DNA from: an uncultured Microbacteriaceae bacterium
GTDB taxonomy: Bacteria; Actinomycetota; Actinomycetes; Actinomycetales; Microbacteriaceae
Length of the DNA stretch: 64,000 nt
Direction: 5' to 3'
Assembly: GCA_937124545.1 (NCBI GenBank)
Contig: CAKZKU010000272.1
Span: 1-64,000, forward strand
In this document: piece after piece, positions 50,552-63,200 of the stretch
Layout of the letters: each line of letters starts with the position of its first letter
Numbering within the stretch: position 1 is the first letter of the stretch
The notes under the pieces: generated by a model
The model's input: only the letters and a program-made list of their open reading frames with translations
The model's database searches: none
Told to the model about the DNA's origin: nothing
Program-made: the position numbers and the translations under genes

Positions 50552-51663
50552 AAGAGGCTCTGAACGTTCGGGTCAGAGCGCCAGGAACCCCTGGCCAGGT
50601 AGGACACCACAACATTCACGAACGCCACTACGGGCACGGCGAACAATACGCCGGCAATTCCTGCCAGGTATCCCCCAGCAGCCACCGCAATCACAATCGC
50701 CAGCGGGTGAATGCGCACGGCAGCACCCATCACCAGGGGCTGCAGAATCTGGCCTTCAATCTGTTGGACCACCAGAACAATAATCAGCATCACCAGGGCA
50801 ATGACCGGACCCTCGTAGACCAAAGCAATCAGCACCGCCAGGGCAGCGGCCACAGTCGCCCCCACAATGGGTACGAAAGCCCCGAGGAAAACGGCGATAG
50901 CAATCGGGGCCACCAGCGGCAGGCCCAGCAAGAACGCACCAAGTCCGATTCCCACCGCATCTACGAACGCAACAAAAATCTGGACTTTCACGTAGCTGAG
51001 CAGCGTCGACCAACCGGCAAGTCCGGATCCGAGAATGGCAGGTTGCGCCGCTTGCGGGAACCAGCCGACCAAGTACTCCCAAATCCTTTTGCCATCGTGA
51101 ATGAAAAAAATCAACGCAAAGATAGCGATACCCGCGCCTACCAACCACGACCCAACGGACGAGCTCACCGACAGGGCCCCGCTGACTACCCAACCCGAGT
51201 CAATTTCCGCTTCGACAATGAAGTCTTGAAACCACCCGGTGAGCTGTTGTTCAGATACTTGAAGTGGCGAATCTAAGAGGTATTGAACAAAGTCCTCGTA
51301 CGCGAGAATGGTGCGCGCCCGGAGGGGCTCCCAGCCCTGAACAACAGCGCCAATGACAAGCCAAAAGAGCCCGCCAATGACAGCAAAAAACGCAATAACG
51401 GTGGTGAGGGTGGCGAGCCACCCCGGGAACTTAAGCGCCCGAAGCCCCAGGGCCAAGGGAGCCGCCAGGGCGGCGAGCAACACGGCGATGAGCAGCGGAA
51501 CAACCACAAAACTCAGCTGAATAATCAGAAAAACCCCGACCGCCAAGGCAGCGGCAATCAATAAGAAACGCCAGGACCAGGCCGTGGCACGCTCAAGACC
51601 AATGGGGACCATCACGCGGGGCTTATTAGCCGCGCGGGGGCGTCGCGGGGATAACATTCCCAC
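50548..51663 (-). CDS. AI-2E family transporter
   Basis: Multi-TM with VQQIEGQILQPLVMGAAVRIHPLAIVIAVAAGGYLAGIAGVLFAVP. Confidence 0.9.
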   Translation of the reverse strand: MGMLSPRRPRAANKPRVMVPIGLERATAWSWRFLLIAAALAVGVFLIIQLSFVVVPLLIAVLLAALAAPLALGLRALKFPGWLATLTTVIAFFAVIGGLFWLVIGAVVQGWEPLRARTILAYEDFVQYLLDSPLQVSEQQLTGWFQDFIVEAEIDSGWVVSGALSVSSSVGSWLVGAGIAIFALIFFIHDGKRIWEYLVGWFPQAAQPAILGSGLAGWSTLLSYVKVQIFVAFVDAVGIGLGAFLLGLPLVAPIAIAVFLGAFVPIVGATVAAALAVLIALVYEGPVIALVMLIIVLVVQQIEGQILQPLVMGAAVRIHPLAIVIAVAAGGYLAGIAGVLFAVPVVAFVNVVVSYLARGSWRSDPNVQSLL

Positions 51664-51678
51664 AGTCTAGGCGTCGGT

Positions 51679-52569
51679 TTAGAAGCGCGCCTGGTTTTCC
51701 AGCAAACGCTCAACGCGTTTACCAATCGGTGGGTGGGTCTGGAACATGCGATCAATGACACCTGGCTTGATCGGGTCGGCCATCCATAGGTGAGCCATGG
51801 ACGCCTGCTGTTTGTTCAAAGGTCTGCCGTATTCGCCAAGTTTTTGTAGGGCGCTGGCGAGCGCTTCTGGGTGACGGGTGGTGAGAGCGCCCGTGGCATC
51901 GGCAAGATACTCTCGTTGGCGCGATACCGCGGCTTGAATTGCCGCTGCCAGCAGCGGCGCAAGTATCATCGCAGCAATCGCAATCACGATCATCAGCGGG
52001 TTACCGCCTCCGCCGTTTCGGCGCATCCCCCCGAAGAACGCCATTCGCGCCAGCACATCGGCGAGCAAACCCACGACAACAACAAGCCCAAAGACAATCG
52101 TGGTCACCCGGATGTCAAAGTTCTTGACGTGCGCTATTTCGTGGGCCATCACGCCCTCGAGTTCGGCATCGTCCATGAGCTCCAACAAGCCTGTTGTCGC
52201 CGCCACGGCGGCGTGCTCCGGGTCCCTCCCGGTGGCGAAGGCGTTGGGAGCAGGGTCCTCAACGATGTAGACCTTAGGCATCGGCAAACCGGTGGTGATC
52301 GCCAAGTTCTCGACGATCCGGTACAGCCGGGGGTTGTCCGCTTTAGTGATGGGTTTGGCACCCGCCATCGCCAGCGCCTGCGAACCCGAGGCGTAGTACT
52401 GGATGATGACGTAGACAATGGCGCCAATCAGGACCCCCCAGAACACAATGCCGGGACCCCCACCACTGAAATAGGCGTCGGCGACAAAAGCGAGAGCGGC
52501 AATAATCACCAAGAAAAACACCATGATGAACCAGGTGTTTCTCTTGTTGGCAGCAATCGCCCGATACAC
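51679..52569 (-). CDS. htpX: M48 family metallopeptidase HtpX
   Basis: GVMAHEIAHVKN (HExxH), SRQREYLADATGA. Confidence 0.94.
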   Translation of the reverse strand: MYRAIAANKRNTWFIMVFFLVIIAALAFVADAYFSGGGPGIVFWGVLIGAIVYVIIQYYASGSQALAMAGAKPITKADNPRLYRIVENLAITTGLPMPKVYIVEDPAPNAFATGRDPEHAAVAATTGLLELMDDAELEGVMAHEIAHVKNFDIRVTTIVFGLVVVVGLLADVLARMAFFGGMRRNGGGGNPLMIVIAIAAMILAPLLAAAIQAAVSRQREYLADATGALTTRHPEALASALQKLGEYGRPLNKQQASMAHLWMADPIKPGVIDRMFQTHPPIGKRVERLLENQARF

Positions 52570-52584
52570 AGCGCTACCTCGCGG

Positions 52585-53151
52585 CTAGAACTTGACGCGC
52601 GGGGCGTTGGCGATCGCCTGAGGGTCTTCCACCTCGAAGAAATCTTTCGCCCCAAAACCCAACTGCTTAGCAAACAGCGTGTTCGGGAACAGCTGGATCT
52701 TGGTGTTGAGTTCACGAACACCGCCGTTGTAAAAGCGGCGCGATGCCTGGATTTTGTCCTCGGTGTCGACGAGTTCAGCTTGGAGCTGCAAGAAGTTCTG
52801 GCTGGCCTGGAGCTGAGGGTACGCCTCGGCAACAGCAAAGATGCTCTTCAGCGCGCTTTGCATCATGTTTTCTGCCTCAGCAGCGTGACTGGGGTCTCCC
52901 GCGCTCAGGGTCGCCGCGCGCGCCTTCGTGACGGATTCAAAAACTTCTTTTTCGTGAGCGGCATAGCCTTTGACGGTCTCGATCAAGTTCGGGATCAGGT
53001 CAGCACGACGCTTCAGTTGCACCGTGATGTCGCTCCATGCCTCTTCGACACGAACGTTCAGGGTCACCAAGCTGTTATAGGTCGCCCAGAGGTACACACC
53101 GAGAATTACGGCAAGAAGGACGACAACGCCCACAACAATCAAAATATCCAT
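52585..53151 (-). CDS. lemA: LemA family protein
   Basis: YNSLVTLNVRVEEAWSDITVQLKRRADLIPNLIETVKGYAAHEKEVFE. Confidence 0.94.
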   Translation of the reverse strand: MDILIVVGVVVLLAVILGVYLWATYNSLVTLNVRVEEAWSDITVQLKRRADLIPNLIETVKGYAAHEKEVFESVTKARAATLSAGDPSHAAEAENMMQSALKSIFAVAEAYPQLQASQNFLQLQAELVDTEDKIQASRRFYNGGVRELNTKIQLFPNTLFAKQLGFGAKDFFEVEDPQAIANAPRVKF

Positions 53152-53220
53152 GGCCTAAGAGTAGAGCGCTTTGCTGTGGATTTGAAGGGTAAAGATGCTC
53201 GGACGCGCTCTAGCTCGAGT

Positions 53221-53293
53221 GCCCCGGCAGGGACTCGAACCCTGACTGGGACGATTTTAAGTCGTCTGCCTCTGCCAATTGGGCTACCGGGGC
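53221..53293 (-). tRNA. tRNA-Leu (TAA), 73 nt with a short variable loop
   Basis: Reverse complement GCCCCGGTAGCCCAATTGGCAGAGGCAGACGACTTAAAATCGTCCCAGTCAGGGTTCGAGTCCCTGCCGGGGC; 7-bp acceptor, anticodon loop CTTAAAA, variable loop CCAGT, T-arm CAGGG TTCGAGT CCCTG. Confidence 0.85.
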
Positions 53294-53299
53294 GAAGGG

Positions 53300-54712
53300 C
53301 TAGCGGGTGGAAACTTTCGCACGAGACGCAGGCTTCTTCGCTGGTGAAGCCTTCTTCCCCGCCACGGCTTTCTTGGCAGGAGTTTTCTTCGCCACGACCG
53401 CCGGACGAGAGGCGAACTCTTCAAAGAAGTCCCTCGGGCGTTGGACACGGCGAACACTGGAGAAGTCGCGGCCCCAGAACAGGTGGACCAACCAGTTGGT
53501 AAATACTCGGGCTTTTCGCTCCCACATGGGAATGGCAAAGCCGTGATAGAGCCTGTGGATAATCCAAGCAAGGAAGCCCACAACCGCGATATTGCCGCTC
53601 TGGAAGACCCCGTAACCGACACCCAGACCCGCCACGGCACCGGCGTTCTTGTGGTGGTAGTTCTTCGTGTCTTCCCCACGGATAACAGCGGTGATGTTTT
53701 TGGCGAGAATCTTTCCTTGGCGCACGGCGTGCTGGGCGTTTGGCACACAGTAACCACCGACACCGCCACCGCTGAGGTCGGGGACGCGGGCAACATCGCC
53801 GGCCGTCCACATTCCCTCGAGAACCTCGGAATCGTCGGTGACACGAAGGTCTGCTTGCGCACAGATGCGTTCCCGGTCATCGAGCGGAATTCCCGTGCCA
53901 CCAAGCATTGTTTGGGCTTTCACGCCGGCCGTCCACACCACAATGTCGGTTTCGAGGACCATTCCGTTCGAGAGCTCGAGACGCCCGCCGACTGCGCTCT
54001 GCAACTGGGTGTTGAGGTGAATGTGTGCCTGGCGCTCGGAAAGGTTCTTGATGACCCACAGGCTGCTCTTGAGAGACACCTCGGGCATGATGCGATCCAT
54101 GGCCTCGATGAGGTGGAAATGAGTGTCATCGATGCTGAGCGTCGGAAATTCCTTCAGCATCGCGGACACCAAGCTACGCAGCTCCGCAAACGCTTCAATA
54201 CCGGCAAACCCTCCGCCGACAACAACAACCGTCAACAAGCGGTCGCGCGCTGGGCCAGGAGGCATATCGGCAGCAATGTGAAGGTTGTCGATGACACGGT
54301 CACGTACCGAAATAGCTTCTTCAATGGTCTTCATACCGATAGCCGAATCGGCAACACCGGGAATGGGGAAAGTCCTCGACACAGCACCTGCGGTGATCAC
54401 GATGTGGTCATAGTCCAGGGTGAAATCAGCGCCGCCTTCGGGAGTGACGGTGACCTTCTTCTTGCTGTGATCAACGCCAGTGACGCGGGCGGTAACCACG
54501 CGAGTTTTGGGCAGGTGACGACGCAGCGGAACAATCGCGTGACGCGCCTCAATCGAACCCGCAGCCACCTCCGGCAGGAAGGGCTGGTAGGTCATGTAGG
54601 GCAACGGGTCAATCACCGTTACTTCGGCCTCACCCCGCCGCAACAGCTTTTCGAGCTTGAACGCCGTATAGAAACCGGCATAACCGCCACCCACAATGAC
54701 AACTTTGGTCAC
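53300..54712 (-). CDS. ndh: Type II NADH dehydrogenase (FAD/NAD(P) oxidoreductase) with Lys/Ala/Pro-rich C-terminal tail
   Basis: VVIVGGGYAGFYTAFKLEK, VVVVGGGFAGIEAFAELR, GDVARVPD; tail AVVAKKTPAKKAVAGKKASPAKKPASRAKVSTR. Confidence 0.92.
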   Translation of the reverse strand: MTKVVIVGGGYAGFYTAFKLEKLLRRGEAEVTVIDPLPYMTYQPFLPEVAAGSIEARHAIVPLRRHLPKTRVVTARVTGVDHSKKKVTVTPEGGADFTLDYDHIVITAGAVSRTFPIPGVADSAIGMKTIEEAISVRDRVIDNLHIAADMPPGPARDRLLTVVVVGGGFAGIEAFAELRSLVSAMLKEFPTLSIDDTHFHLIEAMDRIMPEVSLKSSLWVIKNLSERQAHIHLNTQLQSAVGGRLELSNGMVLETDIVVWTAGVKAQTMLGGTGIPLDDRERICAQADLRVTDDSEVLEGMWTAGDVARVPDLSGGGVGGYCVPNAQHAVRQGKILAKNITAVIRGEDTKNYHHKNAGAVAGLGVGYGVFQSGNIAVVGFLAWIIHRLYHGFAIPMWERKARVFTNWLVHLFWGRDFSSVRRVQRPRDFFEEFASRPAVVAKKTPAKKAVAGKKASPAKKPASRAKVSTR

Positions 54713-54748
54713 AACACACCCATCTTTACCTGCAAAACAGCTTCTAAT

Positions 54749-55990
54749 CTACCGCTTCCGGAGCGCCAAAAATACCCGACCTGCACCGACCACCAGCACC
54801 AGTGCCAGCACCGTGGCAAAGCCCCCCGTCACGAGGTACGGCAACACCTCGCGATTGCGCTGGGACACCACCACACCGACGACTGGCTCCTTCGGCTCGT
54901 CCATCACAGTCGAGGACGGCCCCAAGGGCACGATTGCCGTTTCGCCGTCGCGCTTTCGGTGCAGGGTAATCCACGCCTCTAGCGACCCAAGCGGCGAGGC
55001 CGACACGGTCGGAACATCCTCCGTGAGAGCCCGGTAGGCGTTGACGAGGCCATAGCCATACAGCGGGTCGGGGACAGTTTCGCTCGCCGGTGTTGCGGTC
55101 AACAGAATCCGATTGATCACATTGTTAGCATCCATTGACGGGTAAGCCGACCTCACCAGGGCTGCAATGCCGGCAACAATGGGGGTGGCGCCACTGGTTC
55201 CCGCCCATGACACATAACCCCCGCCGGGCACCGCACCCACGAGACCCTCACTGGGTGCCATCACCCCGATCGTGATGCCCTGTGAGGAGGCGGCGTCACT
55301 GGCGACACCCTCCTGGGTCACCCCACCGACGGTCAGAACACCGGGCATCGTTGCGGGCGCTCCCACACTGACGGTTCCACTGCCGCGGTTTCCGGCAGCA
55401 GCAATCACCACAACGTCTCTACTGGCGGCATAGGTAAAGGCGTCATCCCAGGTTTCAGGCCAATCGCGAGTATTTCGGGTCAACGACAGCGAGATCACAT
55501 CCGCACCGGCATCCACCGAAAACCTCACGGCGCGGGCAATTTGATCATCCGGCGATATCGCTCCGCTGCCAAAGCTCATGGAAGCGGTAATGATTTCTGC
55601 TCCCGGTGCGCTACCGATGACACCGTCGCTCTCCCCGCTGCCCCGGCCCGCAGCTAGCGAGGCAACCATGGTTCCGTGGCGGCGGTCAAACCCGACCGGG
55701 GTTTGACCATTGGGGCTACCGAGGCCCGAAAAATCTGCACCAGCAACAACGGCCCCCGCGAGGTCCGGGTGCGAGCCATCGACGCCAGTGTCGATAATCG
55801 CGATGCGCACCCCCTCACCGCGGGTAATGCTCCAGGCTTGCTCGATCCCGTAATCCTCCAGCCAGTACTGACGCTCTCGGACCTGGTCGGCAACAGCGGG
55901 AGTTGCGGCCCCCGCACCAGAGGCGAGCACAAGACCCACAAGAACGGCGGCGCCCATCCGCCCCGAGATGCCTCGATTCAGCAGTGACAC
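54749..55990 (-). CDS. S8 (subtilisin/mycosin-like) serine peptidase with signal peptide and C-terminal TM
   Basis: IAIIDTGVDGSHPDLAG (Asp), HGTMVASLAAG (His), GTSGATPIVAGIAALVRS (Ser), C-terminal TM VTGGFATVLALVLVVGAGRVFLALRKR. Confidence 0.9.
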   Translation of the reverse strand: MSLLNRGISGRMGAAVLVGLVLASGAGAATPAVADQVRERQYWLEDYGIEQAWSITRGEGVRIAIIDTGVDGSHPDLAGAVVAGADFSGLGSPNGQTPVGFDRRHGTMVASLAAGRGSGESDGVIGSAPGAEIITASMSFGSGAISPDDQIARAVRFSVDAGADVISLSLTRNTRDWPETWDDAFTYAASRDVVVIAAAGNRGSGTVSVGAPATMPGVLTVGGVTQEGVASDAASSQGITIGVMAPSEGLVGAVPGGGYVSWAGTSGATPIVAGIAALVRSAYPSMDANNVINRILLTATPASETVPDPLYGYGLVNAYRALTEDVPTVSASPLGSLEAWITLHRKRDGETAIVPLGPSSTVMDEPKEPVVGVVVSQRNREVLPYLVTGGFATVLALVLVVGAGRVFLALRKR

Positions 55991-56472
55991 GAATCAATGC
56001 TCCAGGGGGTATCGGCAAGCGCCCAATCTCCGACAGGGTTTACCCCCGGCCCCACAGACAGTGAATGGGCAATGAGGGTGTGCAGGCATTTGACGCGCGT
56101 GGGCATGCCTCCAGCGGAAATTCCTGCGGTTTCTCCCACATGCTCGAGCGCTTCTCGCTCCGCCAAAAAGTCATCGTGCGCAGCGTGATACTGCGCTCTC
56201 GCGTCGTCGTCCTCGGCAAGGCGCTCCTGGTACTCCACCATTTTTCCTTCTGCCTCGAGACGCGACGCGGCTTTGGTCGCAGCGGGCTGGCTCAGGTAAT
56301 AGAGGGTGGGGAAAGGCGTGCCGGTGTGGAGTCGAGGCTGCGTAATGACCGCCACGGGGTTACCGCACACGCACCGGGCGGAGATCCCCACAATGTCTCG
56401 AGCGGGACGCCCCAACTGTTCGCTGACGGTCGCGATATCCGCCTCTGTGGGTGTCTCACCGGGTGATCTCAT
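55978..56472 (-). CDS. DUF501 family protein
   Basis: VCGNPVAVITQPRLHTGTPFPTLYYLSQP...GGMPTRVKCLHTLIAHSL. Confidence 0.9.
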   Translation of the reverse strand: MRSPGETPTEADIATVSEQLGRPARDIVGISARCVCGNPVAVITQPRLHTGTPFPTLYYLSQPAATKAASRLEAEGKMVEYQERLAEDDDARAQYHAAHDDFLAEREALEHVGETAGISAGGMPTRVKCLHTLIAHSLSVGPGVNPVGDWALADTPWSIDSCHC

Positions 56473-56939
56473 GGTGTCTCCCCCACCTGGTTCAACGATG
56501 ACGTTGTTGCCGCAACAAGGTAGGAGGCCAACAGTGCTTCACGCCAATCTGTGCTCGAGCGCACGATGTCGGCGGATACTTCGATCTCGTCGGTTTCTTC
56601 CGCCTCCCCCACGTCATCAATCACCAGGTAGGTAATGTCACCCGGGTAAACAAAGAGCAGACGCTCTCGTGCTTGCGTTTCCACGAAAGCGGGGTCTCGC
56701 CAGCGTTCGCGTTGCGCCTCAAGGCTGATCACGGCCTCATTGCTCTCTTCCAAGGCCGCCTCGAGAGCGGCGATCTCCTGCTGCTGTTCAGCGAGGATGC
56801 TCAGCGTGGGCGAGAGCACTACGACCCCGGCAACGATGAGAACCAGCACGACCACGGCAAACCCGGAGGCTTGCAGGGAGGAGAAAACGGACGCCGTGGA
56901 GGCGCCCTTTTTCTTGGTTTGTGCCTTTTTCGCTGCCAC
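56469..56939 (-). CDS. FtsB/DivIC-type septum formation initiator family protein
   Basis: N-terminal TM plus coiled coil and RWRDPAFVETQARERLLFVYPGD; lies between DUF501 and eno. Confidence 0.9.
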   Translation of the reverse strand: MAAKKAQTKKKGASTASVFSSLQASGFAVVVLVLIVAGVVVLSPTLSILAEQQQEIAALEAALEESNEAVISLEAQRERWRDPAFVETQARERLLFVYPGDITYLVIDDVGEAEETDEIEVSADIVRSSTDWREALLASYLVAATTSSLNQVGETP

Positions 56940-56990
56940 GTTCTCAGTTTAGGGACGGGCGGCTAAGCCCGGCCCGAGGGCGCGCAGACG

Positions 56991-59583
<2,593 letters not shown>

Positions 59584-59595
59584 ATCCTTAGTCTC

Positions 59596-60231
59596 TCACG
59601 CAGGCGGTGTCCAGCCGGCTTCGATTGCTCGCACACGTGTGCGCAGCGCGCGTTCCGGGTCTAAACCTTGAGTCCTGGCACTCTGCACAATGCCGAGCAG
59701 CAGTTCGCCCAGTTCCTCTTCCGTCTCCGGCACGGTCGGTGGGTTCCGAAGCTCTGCGGCGACACCGCCGCGCTTGAGCACACTCTGCGCGCGAGCGAGC
59801 GCGGAGAGCTTGTCGGGTATCCCCTCAAACGGTGTGGCCCGGTGCTTTTTTTGCTCGGCTTTAATTTCCTGCCACCGCTGAACCACTTCTTCTGTGGTGG
59901 TGGCGCCGCCGTCAGCGAAAACGTGTGGGTGGCGCTCGCGCATTTTTGCTTCCACATCCGCGGCAACATCGTCGATGTCAAAAGCATCGTCGGGATAGGC
60001 GGCAGCGATATCCGCGTGAAAGAGCACTTGATAGAGGACATCGCCAAGTTCTTCGCGAATGTCCCCCGGGGAGCCTTCTTCCAGAGCTTCGATCAGCTCG
60101 AAGGTTTCCTCGAGAAGGTGCTCCACAAGGGAGGCATGAGTTTGCTCGCGATCCCACGGGCACCCGTCTGGGCCCCGAAGGGTCGCCATCGTGGCGATCA
60201 GTCGCGAAAGCCCGGGATAAGAACCAGTCAT
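59596..60231 (-). CDS. mazG: MazG family nucleotide pyrophosphohydrolase
   Basis: LRGPDGCPWDREQTHASLVEHLLEETFELIEALE, ELGDVLYQVLFHADIA. Start MTGSYPGL at 60231. Confidence 0.93.
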   Translation of the reverse strand: MTGSYPGLSRLIATMATLRGPDGCPWDREQTHASLVEHLLEETFELIEALEEGSPGDIREELGDVLYQVLFHADIAAAYPDDAFDIDDVAADVEAKMRERHPHVFADGGATTTEEVVQRWQEIKAEQKKHRATPFEGIPDKLSALARAQSVLKRGGVAAELRNPPTVPETEEELGELLLGIVQSARTQGLDPERALRTRVRAIEAGWTPPA

Positions 60232-60235
60232 AGAA

Positions 60236-63200
60236 CTAGTGTGCAGGTTCACTCGCCACCGGCGCTGGATAGAGCGCATCCAACACACCCTCCACCCAGG
60301 TCACCACCGCTTGATCGGTGTAGTTCTCGGGTAGGGGAATCAGAGTGACGCGGGCCGGCGCAACGTGATTCGCGCCCGGATACAGCCGCATCAGCCGCAC
60401 CTGAATCGAATCGGGAAGCGGAGGTCCCACCAGCCGCAACTTGTTCCCCATCACCATGACCTCGCTCAGGCCTCGGGCCATCGACAGCCGTCGCAACTGT
60501 GTGATCGACACCAGCGTGTTTGCTGCGGGAGGCAGCTCGCCGTATCGATCGATCATTTCTTCGACCAGCTCGGCAATCGCTCCCTCCGAGCTGGTGGGTG
60601 CTGCAGCAGCCGAGAGCTTTTGATACATCTCCAGGCGCAAACGCTCGGAATCGATGTAATCCAGAGGGATTAGCGCATCCACGGGCAGTTCCAGACGCAG
60701 TTCCGTCTGTCCCGGAGCAACCTCGTCGCGGAAAGTCGCAATAGCTTCGGACACCATCCGCAAATAGAGGTCAAAACCCACACCCTGAATATGGCCTGCC
60801 TGCTCAGCACCCAACAGGTTCCCGGCCCCCCGCATCTCCAAATCTTTCATCGCGATGCGGGTGCCGCCACCCAGATCGGTGGTTGCAGCAAGGGTGGCCA
60901 GGCGATCGTGCGCAGTTTCGCCGACCGGAAGATCGGGGTCATACAGCAGATAGGCGTAGCCGCGTTCGCGGCCTCGACCCACGCGACCGCGCAGCTGATG
61001 CAATTGCGAGAGCCCGTAACGATCGGCGCGATCCACAATCAGAGTGTTCGCGTTGGTGACATCGAGACCGGTTTCAATGATGGTGGTGGAGACCAGAACA
61101 TCGAAACGACGTTCCCAGAAGTCGACCATGACCCCCTCAAGGTCCGCTTCGGGCATTTGACCGTGGGCGGTGGCAACACGGGCCTCAGGAACCAACTCTT
61201 GAATCCGCTCAGCAACCCGCGCAATCGATGAGACACGGTTGTGCACAAAAAACACTTGGCCCTCCCGCAAGAGCTCGCGGCGAATTGCCGCGACCACCTG
61301 GGCGTCGTTGTACGGGCCCACGAACGTCAGAATCGGATGCCGCGCCTCGGGCGGCGTATCCAGAGTCGACATTTCACGGATTCCGGTGACCGCCATCTCG
61401 AGTGTTCGAGGAATGGGTGTCGCGCTCATGGCCAACACATCCACATTGGTTTTGAGGGCTTTCAGCAGGTCTTTGTGCTCCACACCGAAGCGTTGTTCCT
61501 CATCGACGATGATTAAGCCCAGGTCTTTGAACACCACGTTTTTTCCCAGCAGTCGGTGGGTTCCCACCACCACGTCCACGCTGCCGTCCGCTAAACCCTG
61601 GAGGGTGGAGCGTGCCTCCGCTGCCGTTTGGAACCGCGAGAGTGCCCGCAGGTTCAGCGGGAAGGGCGCGTAGCGCTCTTGGAACGTTTCCATGTGCTGT
61701 TTAACCAGCAGGGTGGTGGGGGCAATGATGGCGACCTGCTTGCCATCTTGAACCGCTTTGAACGCTGCGCGAACAGCAATTTCTGTCTTACCAAAACCGA
61801 CATCGCCCGCCACGAGGCGATCCATCGGGATGGGCCGTTCCATGTCTGCTTTGACCTCATCGATTGTGGTCAACTGATCCGGCGTTTCCACAAAAGGAAA
61901 TGCTTCCTCCAGCTCGCGTTGCCAGGGGGTGTCCGGCCCGAACGCATATCCGGGGGCCGACATGCGAGCGGAATACAGCTTGACCAAGTCGATCGCGATT
62001 TCACGAACAGCCTTCCGCGCTTTGCCTTTTGTCGCCGCCCAATCCGAGCCCCCCATTTTTGAGAGCGTGGGGGAATCACTGCCGGCATAGTGGCTCAGTT
62101 GAGAAAGCTGGTCGGTTGGCACGTGGAGCCGATCCGGTGGGCTCCCCCGCTTGGAGGGGGCGTATTCGAGGACAACAAACTCGCGCTCACTTCGGATGGC
62201 GTCTCGACCGCCGGTGGAGACCTCACGTCGGGCCACCTCAACAAAACGTCCGACACCGTGAGTGTCGTGGACCACGTAGTCCCCGGCAGCGAGCTGCAGG
62301 GGGTCCACCACTTTGGTGCGCTTGGCAGCCAATGTTCGCCGTGACCTCGGGGAAGCCGTCACCGCTTTACCAAAAAGCTCTTTCTCGCCGAGAACCAGTC
62401 GTTTACTCCCGGCAAGCTCGAACCCTTCGGAGATAACCCCCTGTAAGACGCTCACCACAGAACTACCGGGGTTCAGACCGTCCTCTTCGATGCGATGGGC
62501 AATGTCTCGATCACCCAGAAGGTGTGCGGTGCGCTCCACCAGGCCGTGACCGCCGGCAACACACACAATCTCGTGGCCCTCGCGGGCCTTTTGGGCGATT
62601 ACCTCCCACACCTCATCTACCCCGGTACCGAGTGTCACAGGGTGCACATCGGGTCTGAGTATTCCCGCACTTCCCGTGTCAAGAGAGTCCACGCTGATCC
62701 ACGGTCGCGGGGCGCTCAGATCGCGCACTTGATCGCGGGAGAGGAAATCTCCGGCCTCCAAATCAATAGGAGCAGAGCCTTCGCTGGTGGCCGCCGCCTC
62801 CCAGGCGGCCTGGAGGAACTCTTTGTTCGTGTGGTTGAGTGATTCTGCTCGGGCGGCAACTTTCTGCCACGACACCTCGACCACCACGGTGTCCTCGGGA
62901 AACAAGGTTGAGGGTGCAACCAGCTGATCCACCAACAGCGGCTGGAGGGACTCCATCCCCTCGCACGGAATACCTTCGGCAATTTTGGCGAGCATCCCGC
63001 CCAGCCCCGGGTATTCCTGGGCAAGCTCCGCTGCCCTACCCCGCACATCTTGGGTCAACAACATTTCGCGCACTGGGTCGAGCGCGATTTCCCCCACGGG
63101 TTCGGGCAGCGAACGCTGGTCAGCCACGGTGAAGAAGGACAGTGATTCGATCTCGGAGCCAAAAAAATCTAAACGCACGGGGTGCTCAGCCAAGGGTGGA

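Noticed and set aside
51871-53502. 543-aa plus-strand ORF across htpX, lemA and the tRNA-Leu
   Set aside because: Antisense to conserved genes and reads through a tRNA; no recognisable protein motifs.
53441-54982. 513-aa plus-strand ORF opposite ndh and the S8 peptidase
   Set aside because: Antisense shadow frame of strongly conserved coding sequence.
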